From: Isoetes taiwanensis | Taxonomy: Eukaryota; Streptophyta; Lycopodiopsida; Isoetales; Isoetaceae | Length of the DNA stretch: 64,000 bases | Direction of reading: 5' to 3' | Assembly (NCBI GenBank): GCA_021234155.1 | Contig: JAJEKV010000033.1 | Span: forward strand, 11,850,163 to 11,914,162 | In this document: positions 23,900-35,447 of the stretch, one piece after another | Numbering within the stretch: the stretch's first letter is position 1 | Layout: every line of letters begins with the position of its first letter | Program-made: the position numbers and the translations under genes | The notes under the pieces: generated by a model | Database searches by the model: none | What the model was told of the DNA's origin: nothing | The model's input: only the letters and a program-made list of their open reading frames with translations

Positions 23900-25361
23900 C
23901 GATCCCGCCACAACCCCCTCGGATCTAGCCACAACCAAATCATCTGAGCCCTCCCACGAGCCACCACGTCCCTAGCCCCCGCCATCAAAAGGCGGACAAG
24001 AAATAGCACGCCTGCCTCGTCCCACACCACCTCTCCCAACCACACCACCTCGCCCAACGCCACTCGCCGCACCACGGAGTCCTGCACTGCGACCTCGGGA
24101 ACCGAGGAATCCGGGCCCCTGATCAACACCGCAACCCCTACCACATCACAAGCACCAAAGAGGACGCGGGATCATCAACAGGGTCAAATGGTAGCACAAT
24201 AGATGGAAACATCCGCCGGATCTCAGAGCCATTCAAAAGCTTCAATCGAAAAAAAATGCCGGGGACCACTACGCCTTTGGAAGAGAAGTAGGCCTGCAGT
24301 ACAAAGCGAGAACAACAGATCTTGGGGACCTGCAATAGAATGAGCCAAATATACACCCGGGCCATTGGCCAGAAACCAAGAAATCAGCACCATCGGTCGG
24401 GAGGAAGATCCCGAATCTGAACCAACACGGGATTTTAACCGCTGTCAAAGAACTGGTGGACATTGCTGGAGTATAATACTGATACAACACATATGAATCA
24501 CCCAACGTATCCACCCCCCGACTAACCAATTGCCGCATTTAAGACCTCAAACATGATTAGGAAGAAATTATTTGGTAAGAATTTCAGAGACTGATACCTG
24601 GGCAAACCAATCCGCCTCAGATGTCCAGCAAGCCAAGAGCTAAACCTCCTCGTGTCCAATATGTAACCCGTGAAATAGCCCAACACTGCAAATGAAACTA
24701 GATTCTCAATGGTCCGAACATGCCCGGTATGATCAATATCTATCCATGGAGTCTCTGGAAGAGTCAGCTCGCACGCCAACAGAGTGATGATCCTCCACAA
24801 ACTTCAGCTTCTTGAACACGGGCGGTTCTACACTCGAGGAGCCTTGCGCAATCCAATCCGGCTCCCCTACCGAGGTGATCGAAAGCAACAAAGTGTTACG
24901 CCCATGCTCCGGCAGCCGCAGATTTGGGGCTGCCACCGCACCACTGAGAGGTATCCAGAGGCACCCCCGGAGACACATCAGCTACATGCACCCTAGAGAG
25001 GGCATCACCAGCAAGTGATCCCTTCCAAGCCGCGAGGCGAGAGGGCATCACATCCCCGGTTTCAAAGGGGCATGCTTGATGGAATCAAGGCCCAGTCTCA
25101 AAACACAATCTACTTGGGTCTCAGAATTATATTGAGAGGAAGAGCAATCCATATACCTCTCAACCGTAAGGGGATTCCAAGAGCTCCCCTCATCTACTCG
25201 CCACCAATTGCATGCCACTTCCCACAGCCCACGCCTCTTCATGCATCTTTGAGACCCGCGCCCTTCCCCTTCTTTGGAGGATTCTTTCTCCTCGCCATCT
25301 CCCTTGGCCCCCAAGCCATGAGGCTCAATCGAGGAGCCCCATCACCCCTGTCTGGAGCCAT
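23900..25361 (-). pseudogene. LINE ORF1 (gag-like, DUF4283-type) remnant
   Basis: Minus-strand pieces include GYFTGYILDTRRFSSWLAGH and LPRYQSLKFLPNNFFLIMFE (about 24700-24540) and LVSRGVDTLGDSYVLYQYYT (about 24530-24470). They resemble the plant LINE ORF1 domain, an RNA-binding gag-like region that forms the retrotransposition particle. Several shifts separate the pieces. The frame begins near 25361 and the end is uncertain because the segment to about 23900 is low in recognisable motifs. Confidence 0.55.
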
Positions 25362-25390
25362 GTCATCCGGACCGTCAGGCAAAAACACTT

Positions 25391-28080
25391 AATTTAGTAC
25401 AAAGAGAGTGATTGTTGTAAGAAATGATGAGTAAAGTATTTCACCACTCAATGTGCTCGGGGATCTTGCTCTTTTCATTTTCTTGTGAGGTGCTTTCCAA
25501 TAAAAATGATCGTGCGCTATATTTTTTATAGTCCCGCGTAAGGCACTATCTCCCTCGTCCAAACTTTGGCTTGCCCATCGGACTTATCACCAAAGCGGTA
25601 CATTGGTGAGCCCTCTAAGATCCTGACTGCGGGATACTTAAATATCCCCACACGCAAGTCAAACATCTTAGTTTAAATTTTAAATTATTATGGAAGTGTG
25701 AAAATAGTTACCGCATCTTCAAAGTCTACAGTGGTATACCCTACCTTGCCCCCACACCCGCCCACACCACATACGCAACATATAGCAAAATATGTATATA
25801 GCATGTTTCTAAAAGAAACAAGGTTGAAATTTATACCTATAACTCCACTCATGTGGAGCCGGGCTGTAGGTGTCACTTGTAGAGGTGGTGTAGGTGCGCA
25901 GTGTGTGGAGGTGGAGGTAGAAGGCAAGGGTGATCGACTGGCCAGAGAAAGAGTGGCCTCCCGCCCCCCGCATCCGCCGAACAAAGGTTGTATTAAGGAC
26001 CCCGCCTCATTAATAGTCTCTTGAGGATTTTGGGCCCATTCACGAAAAACCTTTGTGCGGATCGCCACCAGTACCATATAGGTCCCAATAATATCACGAT
26101 TGCTTGGTGCAACGGATCATCTAAGTTATCATCATCCTAATGTGAAACCAAATATTAGAAATAAAGCAAGCACGCTTGAGACAAAAAATTACAACCTAGT
26201 TGCCACATCTAGTGCAATCGCAACCCAAGTTCAGCCTACAACATTGAAAAAGTGCACATGCATCAAATTTCCCCTTGAGTTCAAATTGTAGGATGCTCAC
26301 TTGATATTTGATTAAAATATGAATGTTGGGTCGCTTTAGAGGACATGTGATATCAAGAATCAAATTCACGAAATATCAATAAAAAATTTAACCTCATAAT
26401 GACTATTAACTTCTTGTTGAAAATGTTCTAAAACTCTATATGCTGATTAAAAATAAGATCATTTCCATACGATCATTTTCATTGCTACGATTGATTTCTA
26501 CATGTGACGATTATCAAATTACTAACCTCTTGAATATGAGTTAGGCTCTCCAAATTGACACTCCACTTACCTTTCCCTCTTTACCAGCTTTCTCTAATTT
26601 ACTGTTTTACTAGAGTTGAATGCGTAATCTCCTTAACCTGCAATTATATTTTAAAAAGAATCATCACAATTGGTTTAGGGAGTCCCTTATACAAAGCAAA
26701 CTTTGAGAAAGAAATCCAAATTTTACTGTAGCAATGACATTCGTGCACAAGTGTGCCAATGGTTACTCAATTTCCACCTAAACATAGCTATCTACTGGCA
26801 ACAACCTTAATTTATCACAATAGGTATAAAGTATCTAGCCACATCCATGAAAACACTCTGCACATGCAGGGTAACTTAAAAAACCTAAAGTCGCCTAAAA
26901 ATACTAGCAATGGTGTTAATGCATATGAAATTAAAAGTACAAGCACAACTAAGAGCTATAAAATAGAATGAGTCAACAGTGATAAACAGTAAATCCACTT
27001 AGCAAAGTAATCATGTATGCACAACACTTAAGTAGGATAGGCATCGACAAGCAATGCACACAACCAAGGCCAACAAAAAGCATAAGAATCCAACCATACT
27101 CCCATGAAAACTACAAAGATCAACATATTCATGTAAATCCACAATATGCATGCAACATCACTCTAAATTGGAATTACACGTGAATGAGAATAAATATAGA
27201 TAAAAGCAACAAAATCGCCACTTGAATCCATGGCTATAACATAAAAAGAAAACGTCTTAGCCAACGCACCACAAATTTTAAAATTTTACAATTGGAAAAA
27301 AATGTAGCGAAGTGAAGGACAATAAACCCAAAATAAATATCAAGTTGCTAAAGGAGTTTTCAAAGGCAAATCGTGGCCCCCTACGCAATATACCACTACA
27401 CTTGCTATACCTAGCCAAGTATATAGAGTTAAAACATTTGGAAATGGATGATGAGTCAAACCCAAATAAAAAGGGAAGACAAATCTAGGACTCAAAGGAA
27501 AAGAAAGGGTTGCAAGTATGATGGAAAAGGGAGGGAAATATTTCCTAAAATGAACAGTAGAGGTAACCTATGAAATATCAGGTATCATGCACGATGTCAT
27601 GGGGAAAAGCATTGGTGAACGTCGAGAAGGGAGCAAGACAAATATCTGTGGAGCTCCTAGGATAAGGTTACATTTTTTGGTCTATAAATTTTTCGAATTG
27701 CTGTATATATCAATGCACCTTATTCTTTAATGCTCTTTTGCATGCAAAGGTATCAAATGCTATTTTGATTCTCTTGGTTTTGTTCCTTTGGCTGTTTTCT
27801 AACATATGTGATCATTGATGTTCATAACAATGTCAACCATATGTAGCTAATAAAATGTAAGCTGTTCAAGTGGGCCGTCAATGACAAGTCCCTTAATGTT
27901 CGAAATTGGTTATCTTCACAATAAACGAAAATTAATATATATCAATATGTAGCATAATAACAGGGGGTTTTCTTTGTGTTTTTATACGCTTTTCACTAAG
28001 GTTTTTCTATGATTTCGTGATGTATTCAAATGGACGTACTAATGCGTACATCTAGAGTGCACCATTTCTAAGCCATTGAT
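25391..28080. other. Intergenic AT-rich sequence
   Basis: No confident gene. The minus strand at 25700-25400 contains DLRVGIFKYPAVRILEG and SPMYRFGDKSDGQAKVWTRE, which look coding-like but are unassigned; they might be part of the element interrupted by the LINE. A Pro/Ser/Thr-rich minus frame spans 26077-25688. Nothing else was recognised to 28080. Confidence 0.4.
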
Positions 28081-28104
28081 TTTAGCCTTTTTTTTTTTCA
28101 ATGG

Positions 28105-28445
28105 TCAACAACCAATGGCTCACAACAAAAGCCCTTTTTTTTGTGCGTGTGGTGCATAGTGGGTATGCGAAAACCAATGGCTCACAACAAAAAGCCCTCA
28201 TTTTGTGTGTGTGGTGCATAATGGGCACATGAAAACCAATGGCTCACAACAAAAGCCCTCATTTTGTGTGTGTGTGGTGGCATGAAGGGCCATTGATTTT
28301 AGCCTTTTTTCCAGTGGTCAACAACCAATGGCTCACAACAAAAGCTCTTTTTTTGTGTGTGGTGCATAATAGGCACATGAAACCAATGGCTCACAACAAA
28401 AGCCCTCATTTTGTGTGTGTGGTGCATAATGGGCACATGAAGAGC
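28105..28445. repeat. Minisatellite, five copies, about 60-87 bp spacing
   Basis: The core ACCAATGGCTCACAACAAAA recurs at about 28111, 28172, 28235, 28324 and 28382, each followed by GCCCTCATTTTGTGTG-type and GTGCATAATGGGCACATGA-type sequence. One spacer carries an extra copy of a TTTTAGCCTTTTT word that also precedes the array. Confidence 0.9.
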
Positions 28446-28920
28446 TTGAAGGGCGCATGTAGTGCGGTTCCGGTGAATAACACATTTCTTATCATAACTT
28501 TTGATCCAGAGCTCTGTTTGAGATGATTTTTTTCGTTGGAAAGCTCTCCGAGATCTTTTGATAGTATATGATATGGATATGTTTGGTTAAGTTATCTATG
28601 CTAAAACAGCAATTTTTCGGCCGGGTTTGGTAGGCTTTCACATCCTACCAGCTGATTCATACAGGATTGCGCTATTGGATATTGTTTTCCGAATGAAGCT
28701 TGCAAAAAATTACCATGCATTTTTAGATTTTGAGGCAGTTATTAAGCAAATTCCAAGGCTAAATTCCAAGGCTTCTAGATCCTCGTGCTAACAAGCAGAA
28801 AAGTTTCCCACTTTAATTTCTCACCACAAGAATCTATGGAGGCCAAAGGCTGCTGTTAAATTCCAGTTGAAAAATGTTTGTTGCATGGGTGTTGCAAACT
28901 TTATGATTTTCAGAATAATG

Positions 28921-29082
28921 GGATCAATCTGCTCTATCTTTATGGTAACTTTTACTTATGTTCTTTTTGGTTTATTGTGATCAAATTCAAAAGCTACATG
29001 TGATCAATCTGCTCTATCTTTATGGTAACTTTTACTTATGTTATATTTGTTTTATTGTGATCAAATTCAAAAGCTACAGGTG
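28921..29082. repeat. About 80-bp tandem duplication
   Basis: GATCAATCTGCTCTATCTTT through ATCAAATTCAAAAGCTACA occurs twice head to tail (about 28921-28998 and 28999-29079) with very few differences. Confidence 0.9.
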
Positions 29083-29346
29083 ATGAAAGCCTCAAAAGAA
29101 TTCTAGTTTTTTTCTGGTTTGAATTCTAAATTTTTTGTCACACCGGGGTCAGGGTGATTGGCCTAAGGCCCCCAAGGCCAAAAAAAAATTTTTTGCAACA
29201 CAAACCATTAACATCCAACATATAAAAAATTAAATCCCCAACACATAACAACCAACACATAACTACCATTGACATTAATTAACACAACCATTGGGTCCAA
29301 CACATTTAAATTAAAATCCCCCTTAAACCCCCTTTGGTTTGGGTGC

Positions 29347-29599
29347 ATATTCACACGGGGGGTGACGTAGGGCAGCGAGAGCCCTCGTAATTGTATTTTG
29401 CACGTACGAAATCAACACCATATAGTATTCCGCTTGAAATCTTATAGTATTTTGCGAACCTTGTTATACAGTATAGCAAATTTTGTACTTGCATACCCCA
29501 CAAACGAGGAACTTTACGTACGGTGTAGATTAAGGAATAAGGGGTGAATATGCCTATCCAACAGCTCTCGTTGTCCGGAGTCACCCCCCGTGTGAATAT
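29347..29599. mobile_element. 253-bp MITE
   Basis: Perfect 20-bp terminal inverted repeats (ATATTCACACGGGGGGTGAC at 29347-29366; reverse complement at 29580-29599), continuing imperfectly through CGAGAGC to about 38 bp. Small size, no coding capacity and long TIRs fit a miniature inverted-repeat element. The outermost ATAT is self-complementary and may be part of the target duplication rather than of the TIR. Confidence 0.8.
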
Positions 29600-29744
29600 A
29601 ATATAGAGCTCAATGATTTTTAAAGCAATCCCAAAAATCTGGCACTTGAATTAGCCATACCAGTGACATTTGAACTTGCCACTTTTGCCAATGCAAGTTT
29701 TTTTTTGCCACATGAATTTGCTTGTAATGGCATTCTTGGATGTC

Positions 29745-29955
29745 AGATTTGCTACAATATCATGAGCGATATTTTTGCTACAAATGTTTTATGTGACTAA
29801 AATCAAGCATACCAAATTTGCTACAAAATTAGTATGAGGGATATTTTTGCTACAAATGTTTTGCTGTGACTAGCATCGCTTTTCTAATGCTGAGGGTCCA
29901 AAAGATGGCGATCGATTTTCTAATGCTGAGGGTCCAAAAGATGGCGATCGATTTG
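29745..29955. repeat. Two neighbouring tandem duplications
   Basis: About 29745-29872 holds two copies of an 80-bp unit with GATATTTTTGCTACAAATGT. About 29877-29953 holds two copies of a 38-bp unit with TTTTCTAATGCTGAGGGTCC and AAAAGATGGCGATCGA. Confidence 0.85.
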
Positions 29956-30233
29956 GGTATCCTAATGAAGACTGGTTAAGTTTGGTTCTAGAGTTATAGA
30001 CATAACTCATATTGTCTTAGCTTAAGACTTAGAAGATAAGATAAGAGTTTTTTAATATAATTCCCGGGCTTAAGCTTTGGCATCAAGGGCAAAGGGGCAA
30101 AACTCAATTTTGGATGCATCTAGAGAATGGATATGGAAAAATCCTAAGCAGTATACTCGGGTGAGTACTTGGATGCTAACCTCTGGAGAAGCTATCATAG
30201 GCAAGAGAACGACACTGCAAGAGAAAGAGAAAG

Positions 30234-30292
30234 GTCGGATCTGAACAATGCTCTTAAGGTCGGATCTGAACAATGCTCTTAAATGCTCTTAA
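30234..30292. repeat. 28-bp tandem duplication
   Basis: GGTCGGATCTGAACAATGCT followed by CTTAA appears twice in direct succession, with an extra partial ATGCTCTTAA at the end. Confidence 0.9.
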
Positions 30293-30299
30293 GTCAAAT

Positions 30300-31949
30300 A
30301 TAAATAGTGCAAAATTACAATGCCCTATTATTGACTCATTGATTCAAAGGAATATGATTTACCCATGCAACAGGTGCAAGAATAACAAGGTGCTGCGCAC
30401 GATGGGTTGCCCTCCGGTGGCGCGAAAGTGTGATTTTATAGTTTCCGTTTTTCCAAGTTTTTGAGATTAATATTGCTTACTCTGTAGATTGTGTGTGGGC
30501 AAGCAATCTGTATTTTAACTTCTTACTATCAAAAGATTTATATGTTCCCTACAATGATATTCTAAATGCCACTGTTTTTTGATAAAATACAAGCTTATAT
30601 GGCATCACAATGCAATGTGTCAATTTCATTAGAAAAGAAAAACTAACCGTATGTGCAAGACAATCCACCAACTTTCAGTTTACATCATGTGTTCATGGAA
30701 CAATAATGAAAAAGTCCCATTACATTTCGAGAGCAAATGCCCCTTGTGTAGAAATGCCATAAAACCAAAATTGTAAAGCGCCAGCTTTCCTACTATGTTC
30801 ATTTTTAGTTCAATAATGAATACATTTACATGCTTTGGAAATATTGAAGTTAATGTTGGTGTTGATCTTGAAACCAGATCTAATCTTTAATGTGAAATCA
30901 AAACGCAATAGCTTAGAGATCAAAGACTTAAGAATGTGCAAGTTGATCCTGTCTTTGTTCAACTATTTTAACTGCATGCTCTATCTTCTCAAGGTGTATC
31001 CGACGGAGTTTGTGAGATTGGGATTGCTTGAAATTGCATTTGAGCATAAGCTCGGAGGCTGAATCAATGCGTTCTTTGGGATACAAAGTTCTCCCAAAAT
31101 TCATGATAGTCCTAGAGATATTTCTGTTTGGTTTAGATATGTATCCCGCTCCGCGTTTTGGGCAGTGTGAGATATATAATAAAAGGTTTAAGGAGTTCCA
31201 TCTTCTGATTTATCCAAACCTAGAGTGGATAATGTTTTGGTATCCCTCTTCTCCTCCTTTGATTTCTTCCTTTTTGTTGTAGCATTTGGGATCCTTGGGT
31301 ATGTGCTTGTTTGCATATTACAGAATCTGGATATGAAGTTTGTGGTCGGATTGTGTCTTTATTGAATTAAACTATAACCGCAAGGTGCGGATATTGGAGA
31401 ACCCAAAGATTCCCAAAAGGCGCAGCATGAAGGAAAATAGGCTTGTCAACAAAAGATTTGTATCTTAGTTCGATTGGGCAGGTGGCATACTAGATGCTTG
31501 GCACATGATCTTTTGGCAAATTGCGGTAACAATGAATGAGCCTACGAAGCTTGAAATTTTATCTTTCATTTTTAACAAATCTATAGTAGTAGCGCATTGC
31601 ATGAAGGTTTATAATCGTGATTTTCACACATCATTTCACTATTTGATGACTTCCATTCACAAAATTGAGTGATTAGTGAAAACATGTAATGTGGTATGGT
31701 TTTTCCACTCTCTCTAAACGGGCTTGGGGACGAATATTTTTGCATTCTTAAGCATTAACTTTTGCATCCTTAAGAAAACTCGAGCATAAGACATTAAATT
31801 TTGCAAGGTTAAGAAGGGTTAAATGACACCTTGAAGGAGAAAAATTCAACATTTAAACTTGGTAGCAATTAATGGAAGATATGTCCCTACTATGCAAAAC
31901 TATAAATCGCCGTCCCAAATGAAAGTTCTTGAAGGCAAGCTTATAGGCT
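30300..31949. other. Intergenic sequence
   Basis: Short frames (for example 30835-31062 and 31028-31282, +) have no recognisable domain. Words near 30340 (GATTTACCCATGCAACAGGT-like) resemble sequence at 17965, so part is a dispersed repeat. Confidence 0.45.
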
Positions 31950-31984
31950 CACTCACTTGCTTGTACCACTTGTGCTCATAGCAT

Positions 31985-32017
<33 letters not shown>

Positions 32018-32345
32018 ATGACGTATTCTCGGTAGCCATGAGGCCACACGAATCCATGCAATACATCCTTCTACCCCAATTGTCTAATTTACGCCTAGAG
32101 CATTTTATTATCTTGTTAGCTCGATGATCTAGAGTTGCAACCGAACTTCGCCTTGAGCAGTGGTGCATGCACCAGCAAAGCAATGCGAACATCGCGCCGA
32201 AGAATCGCAGGCAGGAGACGGTAAAAAGTCCCCCTTCATTGTTTGTAATACTTGTGCTCATAGCATCCAAGAAAAATCTATGACTTATTCTGGTTTATCA
32301 TGCGGCCACGTGAACCCCTGCAATACATCCTTCTCCCTCTAGTAG
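31950..32345. repeat. Duplicated block, one copy with an A30 tract
   Basis: About 31965-32110 and 32245-32345 share CTTGTGCTCATAGCATC, then CTATGAC, GCGGCCACGTGAA-like and GCAATACATCCTTCT words. The left copy has a pure A30 run (31986-32015) where the right copy has only AAGAAAAAT. The right copy is at the 3' end of the PPR pseudogene, so the left is a partial copy of that end. Confidence 0.75.
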
Positions 32346-34587
32346 TCTATTTAACCTCTGCAACATGGCGTCAACCTCCCAATTTTCTATATGTGTTCTG
32401 CTTTTACTACCAAAAGAAAAGACCTTACTAGAGCATTTTGCTGTCTTGTTAGCACCATCCTGCATTTTAGCATTAGCATAGATGTTTGAGATAAGCACAT
32501 AACCAGAGGCACAATGGGAATCTAAACAAACTAATTTTTCAGAGCATTGCCTCCCCAGGTCCACATTGCCATGCATTCTGCAAGCACTAAGCAGAAGTTT
32601 CCAACCCAATATATTGGGTTCCTTAGCAGTGTTTAATAATTCTTCTACTTCTTTGAGGCATCCTGCACGACCTAAAATATCTACCATGCAAATATAATGG
32701 TCCTCATCTGGCACAACTCCAAACTCTTTCTCCCTATGCTCAAAATACCAGCGGCCTTTCTCTATAGGGCCTGCTTGACTACATGCAACTAGAATACAAA
32801 GTAAGATAACTGTATCTGGCTTGATACCATCATGTTGCATTTTATCGAAGCAGTCTACAGCGAGAAGACCTTCCCCATGCTGGGCATATCCTGCAATTAT
32901 TGCACCTCAGGACACCACATTCTGGATGGCGGCAAACATTGCAATCTGCGTGAACTTCGTCCAAGCATCCACATTTACAATACATATCAACAAGGGCAAT
33001 TCCCATGCCAACATCTAAATCAAATCCTTTCTGTACAATGTCATATTCCCTGCTGTGTAGTTCCCAGAAAGCCACAGGCTTTTAAAATGCCTAAATATGT
33101 AACCCTGTTGGGGTTACAGCCCTTCGCTTGCATATTCTCAAAATATCTGAGGGCAGAATAACATTCGTTAGTAAGCACACATCCTGTAATGAATGCATTC
33201 CAGGTCACTACACTTTTCTTTTGAGTTTCCTCGAATAATTTTTGTGACTCCTCTATGCTACCACATTTTGCATACATATCAACCGTAGTATTGCATATTG
33301 CGACATCTAACTTCGAAGCCATGCTCCATGATTTGGTCATTAATAAGTCTCCCCATACTACGCTTTCCAAGACCATCAGACGCCTTCAACAGCTTAAGAA
33401 ACTAGCAATATCGGGATCTATACTCTCACCATGCATCTTCTAAAGACAGTCTAATGCGAGAAAAGACCTTCACTATGGTGTGCATATCCAAGAATTAAGG
33501 CATTCCAAGTCACCACAATCCCTTTTTGTAATTTGTCAAAGAGCCTATGTGACTCCTGCAAACTACCACATTTCCCATACACATTGTAAGATTTGACCAT
33601 GTATACGCCTGCCCTGCTCTACATCCCTAGTGCTTGTACAAGCTTTTAGTGTGCTTAAAAACGTGACATACTCTGGTGCAATGGCTTCCTCTTGCATCTC
33701 TTCAAAACATTCCAGAGCAAGACAGCCTTGGTTATGCTGGGCATATCCTCCCACTACCACACACTTTCAAGATGTTCACAAATGTAACCTTGTTTGACTT
33801 TATGCTCTCTACCTGCATATTTTCTAGAAGGTCAAGGATAAGATAGATAGATAGATAGATAGATAGTAGTTTTAACGTCACGCCACTAGGCAGCATCCAA
33901 CTGGACATGTGACCACACACCACACTACATTGCTTGGTTGGGCCCTGCCCCCAACCACCTTACATTGCGTCTGTTGGGATTTGACCCCCAACAGTACCGA
34001 GTGCGATTCTGGGCGGTCTCGAACTCGAGACCACATTGCTAAGGAACTAGTGTGTTACCATGCTGACCATTCCAAGAGACAACATCCCGTTTTGGGATAT
34101 AATCAAACATATTTGTGACTCTGTCATGCTTACATTTTTGGCATACACATCCACAAGTGTATTTCCCAAAGCAATATCCCATTCAAGTGCACGTTGTAAG
34201 ATCATACCATGAATAAGCCTGCCCTGCTCTATAGCTTGTACGTTGCCGCATCCTTTCAAAAGTCCCAGGAACATAACCTTGTTTGGAGTTATGCCAGGCT
34301 GTTGTTGCATCTTTTCATAAGCATCTATCTAATGCAAGAGGACCATCACCATGTTCTGCACATCCATTGATTAATGCACACCAGGATACTACATCAGGGT
34401 TCAATATCATATCAAACACTTTCCACGAGTCTACCAAGCTGCCACATTTTGCATACATATGAAAAAGGGTATTCCCCAAGACACGGTCAGAATCAAAGCC
34501 ATCTTCAACTATATGATGATGAACTTCTCTTCCCTGCCTAAATGCGGAGGACATAGTCCATGCAAGAGGACCTCCATTGTTTTGCAT
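32298..34587 (-). pseudogene. PLS/E-class PPR protein pseudogene
   Basis: The minus strand encodes a run of pentatricopeptide repeats in several frames: GREVHHHIVEDGFDSDRVLG, GNTLFHMYAKCGSLVDSWKV and DVVSWCALINGCAEHGDGPL (34560-34320); EQGRLIHGMILQRALEWDIA (about 34230); SNKVTFVNILKVCGSG (about 33800); AICNTTVDMYAKCGSIEESQ (about 33290); and a C-terminal E-type region KPDTVILLCILVACSQAGPI, VPDEDHYICMVDILGRAG and GWKLLLSACRMHGNVDLG (32820-32540). PLS/E proteins act in plastids and mitochondria in C-to-U RNA editing. The reading needs frame changes at about 34310, 33930, 33560 and 32840, and a SINE interrupts it, so it is dead. No targeting peptide or DYW domain is visible. Confidence 0.88.
33841..34078 (-). 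mobile_element. tRNA-derived SINE inserted in the PPR pseudogene
   Basis: On the minus strand the element starts near 34078 with an A-box-like GGTCAGCATGGTAAC, has a B-box-like GAGTTCGAGACC at 34026-34015, and ends in a (CTAT)n tail seen on + as (GATA)n at 33841-33866. Pol III promoter boxes, about 235 bp length and a simple-repeat tail fit a tRNA-derived SINE. PPR sequence stops at its right edge (ISQNGMLSLGM) and resumes at its left (LENMQVESIKSNKVTF). No convincing target duplication was found. Confidence 0.75.
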
Positions 34588-35447
34588 TGCTTAAACTATA
34601 ATAATCACTGCATATAGAAGAAAATGACGTTTTACCTCAATAATCGTGAAATTTTGTAGTGTAAGAACTCACTCTTCCGAATCTTGTTGGAGAAGCACTA
34701 GCGGGTCGCCTATCGACACTTTTGGAAGCCTGTATGCCAAGCTTTAATGATCCATCGTATGCATAGAAAAGCCCAAGAACCCAGGAGTGAACCTAGTTGA
34801 GCGGTCTTTGTGCAGATAAGGGCCTAGGAAGAAGCTAGAGCTACAGCACCCACCATCGCCAGAACACCACCAGTTATCCGGTTTCCAAGAGTGGTGCCCA
34901 TCAATAGAAATGACCGTGCATTTACAGCCAGCAATGGGTTTTTAGCAGTCATTGGCATATTCCAGGCATATATTGGCATATACCTGGAATATGCCACAAA
35001 CCCACATCAACAAGGGTTTGCCCCCTTAGGGGCAACCCAAAAATGCATCTAAATGCATGAAGTTAGTACAAGCAATGCCTCATACTTTAGGAACAATAAG
35101 GTATTCTCATAGATAGGAGATTTTCGACAGTCGTCTTGGCAAGTTTTGTTTTGAGCACGACCTAAGGAACTCTAGGAGCTAGTAGGGATTATCCCTACCT
35201 CTATTTCCTGAGATCCGAACCATTTGGGCCGAGGAAGTCCACTAGCAAGCAAGGTCCAAATAGCTAACCCCATAAATCTAGCAAACCCAGCCCATCAACG
35301 ATGGGCACCGTAACTAGTGCATAATAGTTGTGAGTATTATTTTGGTTTTTGAAAATCTTCCCCTAATGGAAAATACTGACCTAAATCTTATTAACCTTTC
35401 ATTCGGAACACCACGTGGGTGTTCCTGGATGGTTGATACCCAACGGT
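34588..35447. other. Intergenic region, F-box promoter side, with a 14-bp hairpin
   Basis: Contains the inverted repeat TGGCATATTCCAGG (34953-34966) / CCTGGAATATGCCA (34983-34996) and a dispersed-repeat segment near 35040-35090 (GCATGAAGTTAGTACAAGCA-like), which also occurs near 18010-18060. Just upstream of the F-box ATG, 35406-35426 is a near-palindrome centred on CACGTG, a G-box core; a promoter role is inference. Confidence 0.55.

Larger units (their letters stand above)
19690..25390 (-). mobile_element. Degenerate LINE (non-LTR retrotransposon)
   Basis: A GC-richer block with an ORF1-like part at about 25360-23900 and an ORF2-like endonuclease/reverse transcriptase at about 23610-19900, both on the minus strand and broken by frameshifts and stops. 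A T8-9 run at about 19692-19700 on the + strand fits a 3' poly(A) end. Short ACAAACAC/AAAAACAC words near both ends might be target duplications but are weak. Its composition differs sharply from the AT-rich flanks, as expected for an insertion. Confidence 0.8.

Noticed and set aside
20174-24000. Plus-strand frames rich in Pro/His/Thr
   Set aside because: They are antisense shadows of the minus-strand LINE; motif content lies only on the minus strand.
19690-25390. Firm target duplication for the LINE
   Set aside because: ACAAACAC and AAAAACAC near the ends are short and imperfect; not enough to fix the boundaries.
28105-28445. Regular repeats resembling a CRISPR array
   Set aside because: Spacers are repeated sequence, not unique, and the context is a plant nuclear genome; it is a minisatellite.
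35415-35447. Upstream extension of the F-box frame
   Set aside because: It begins with GTG, not a normal start for a plant nuclear gene; the first ATG is at 35448.
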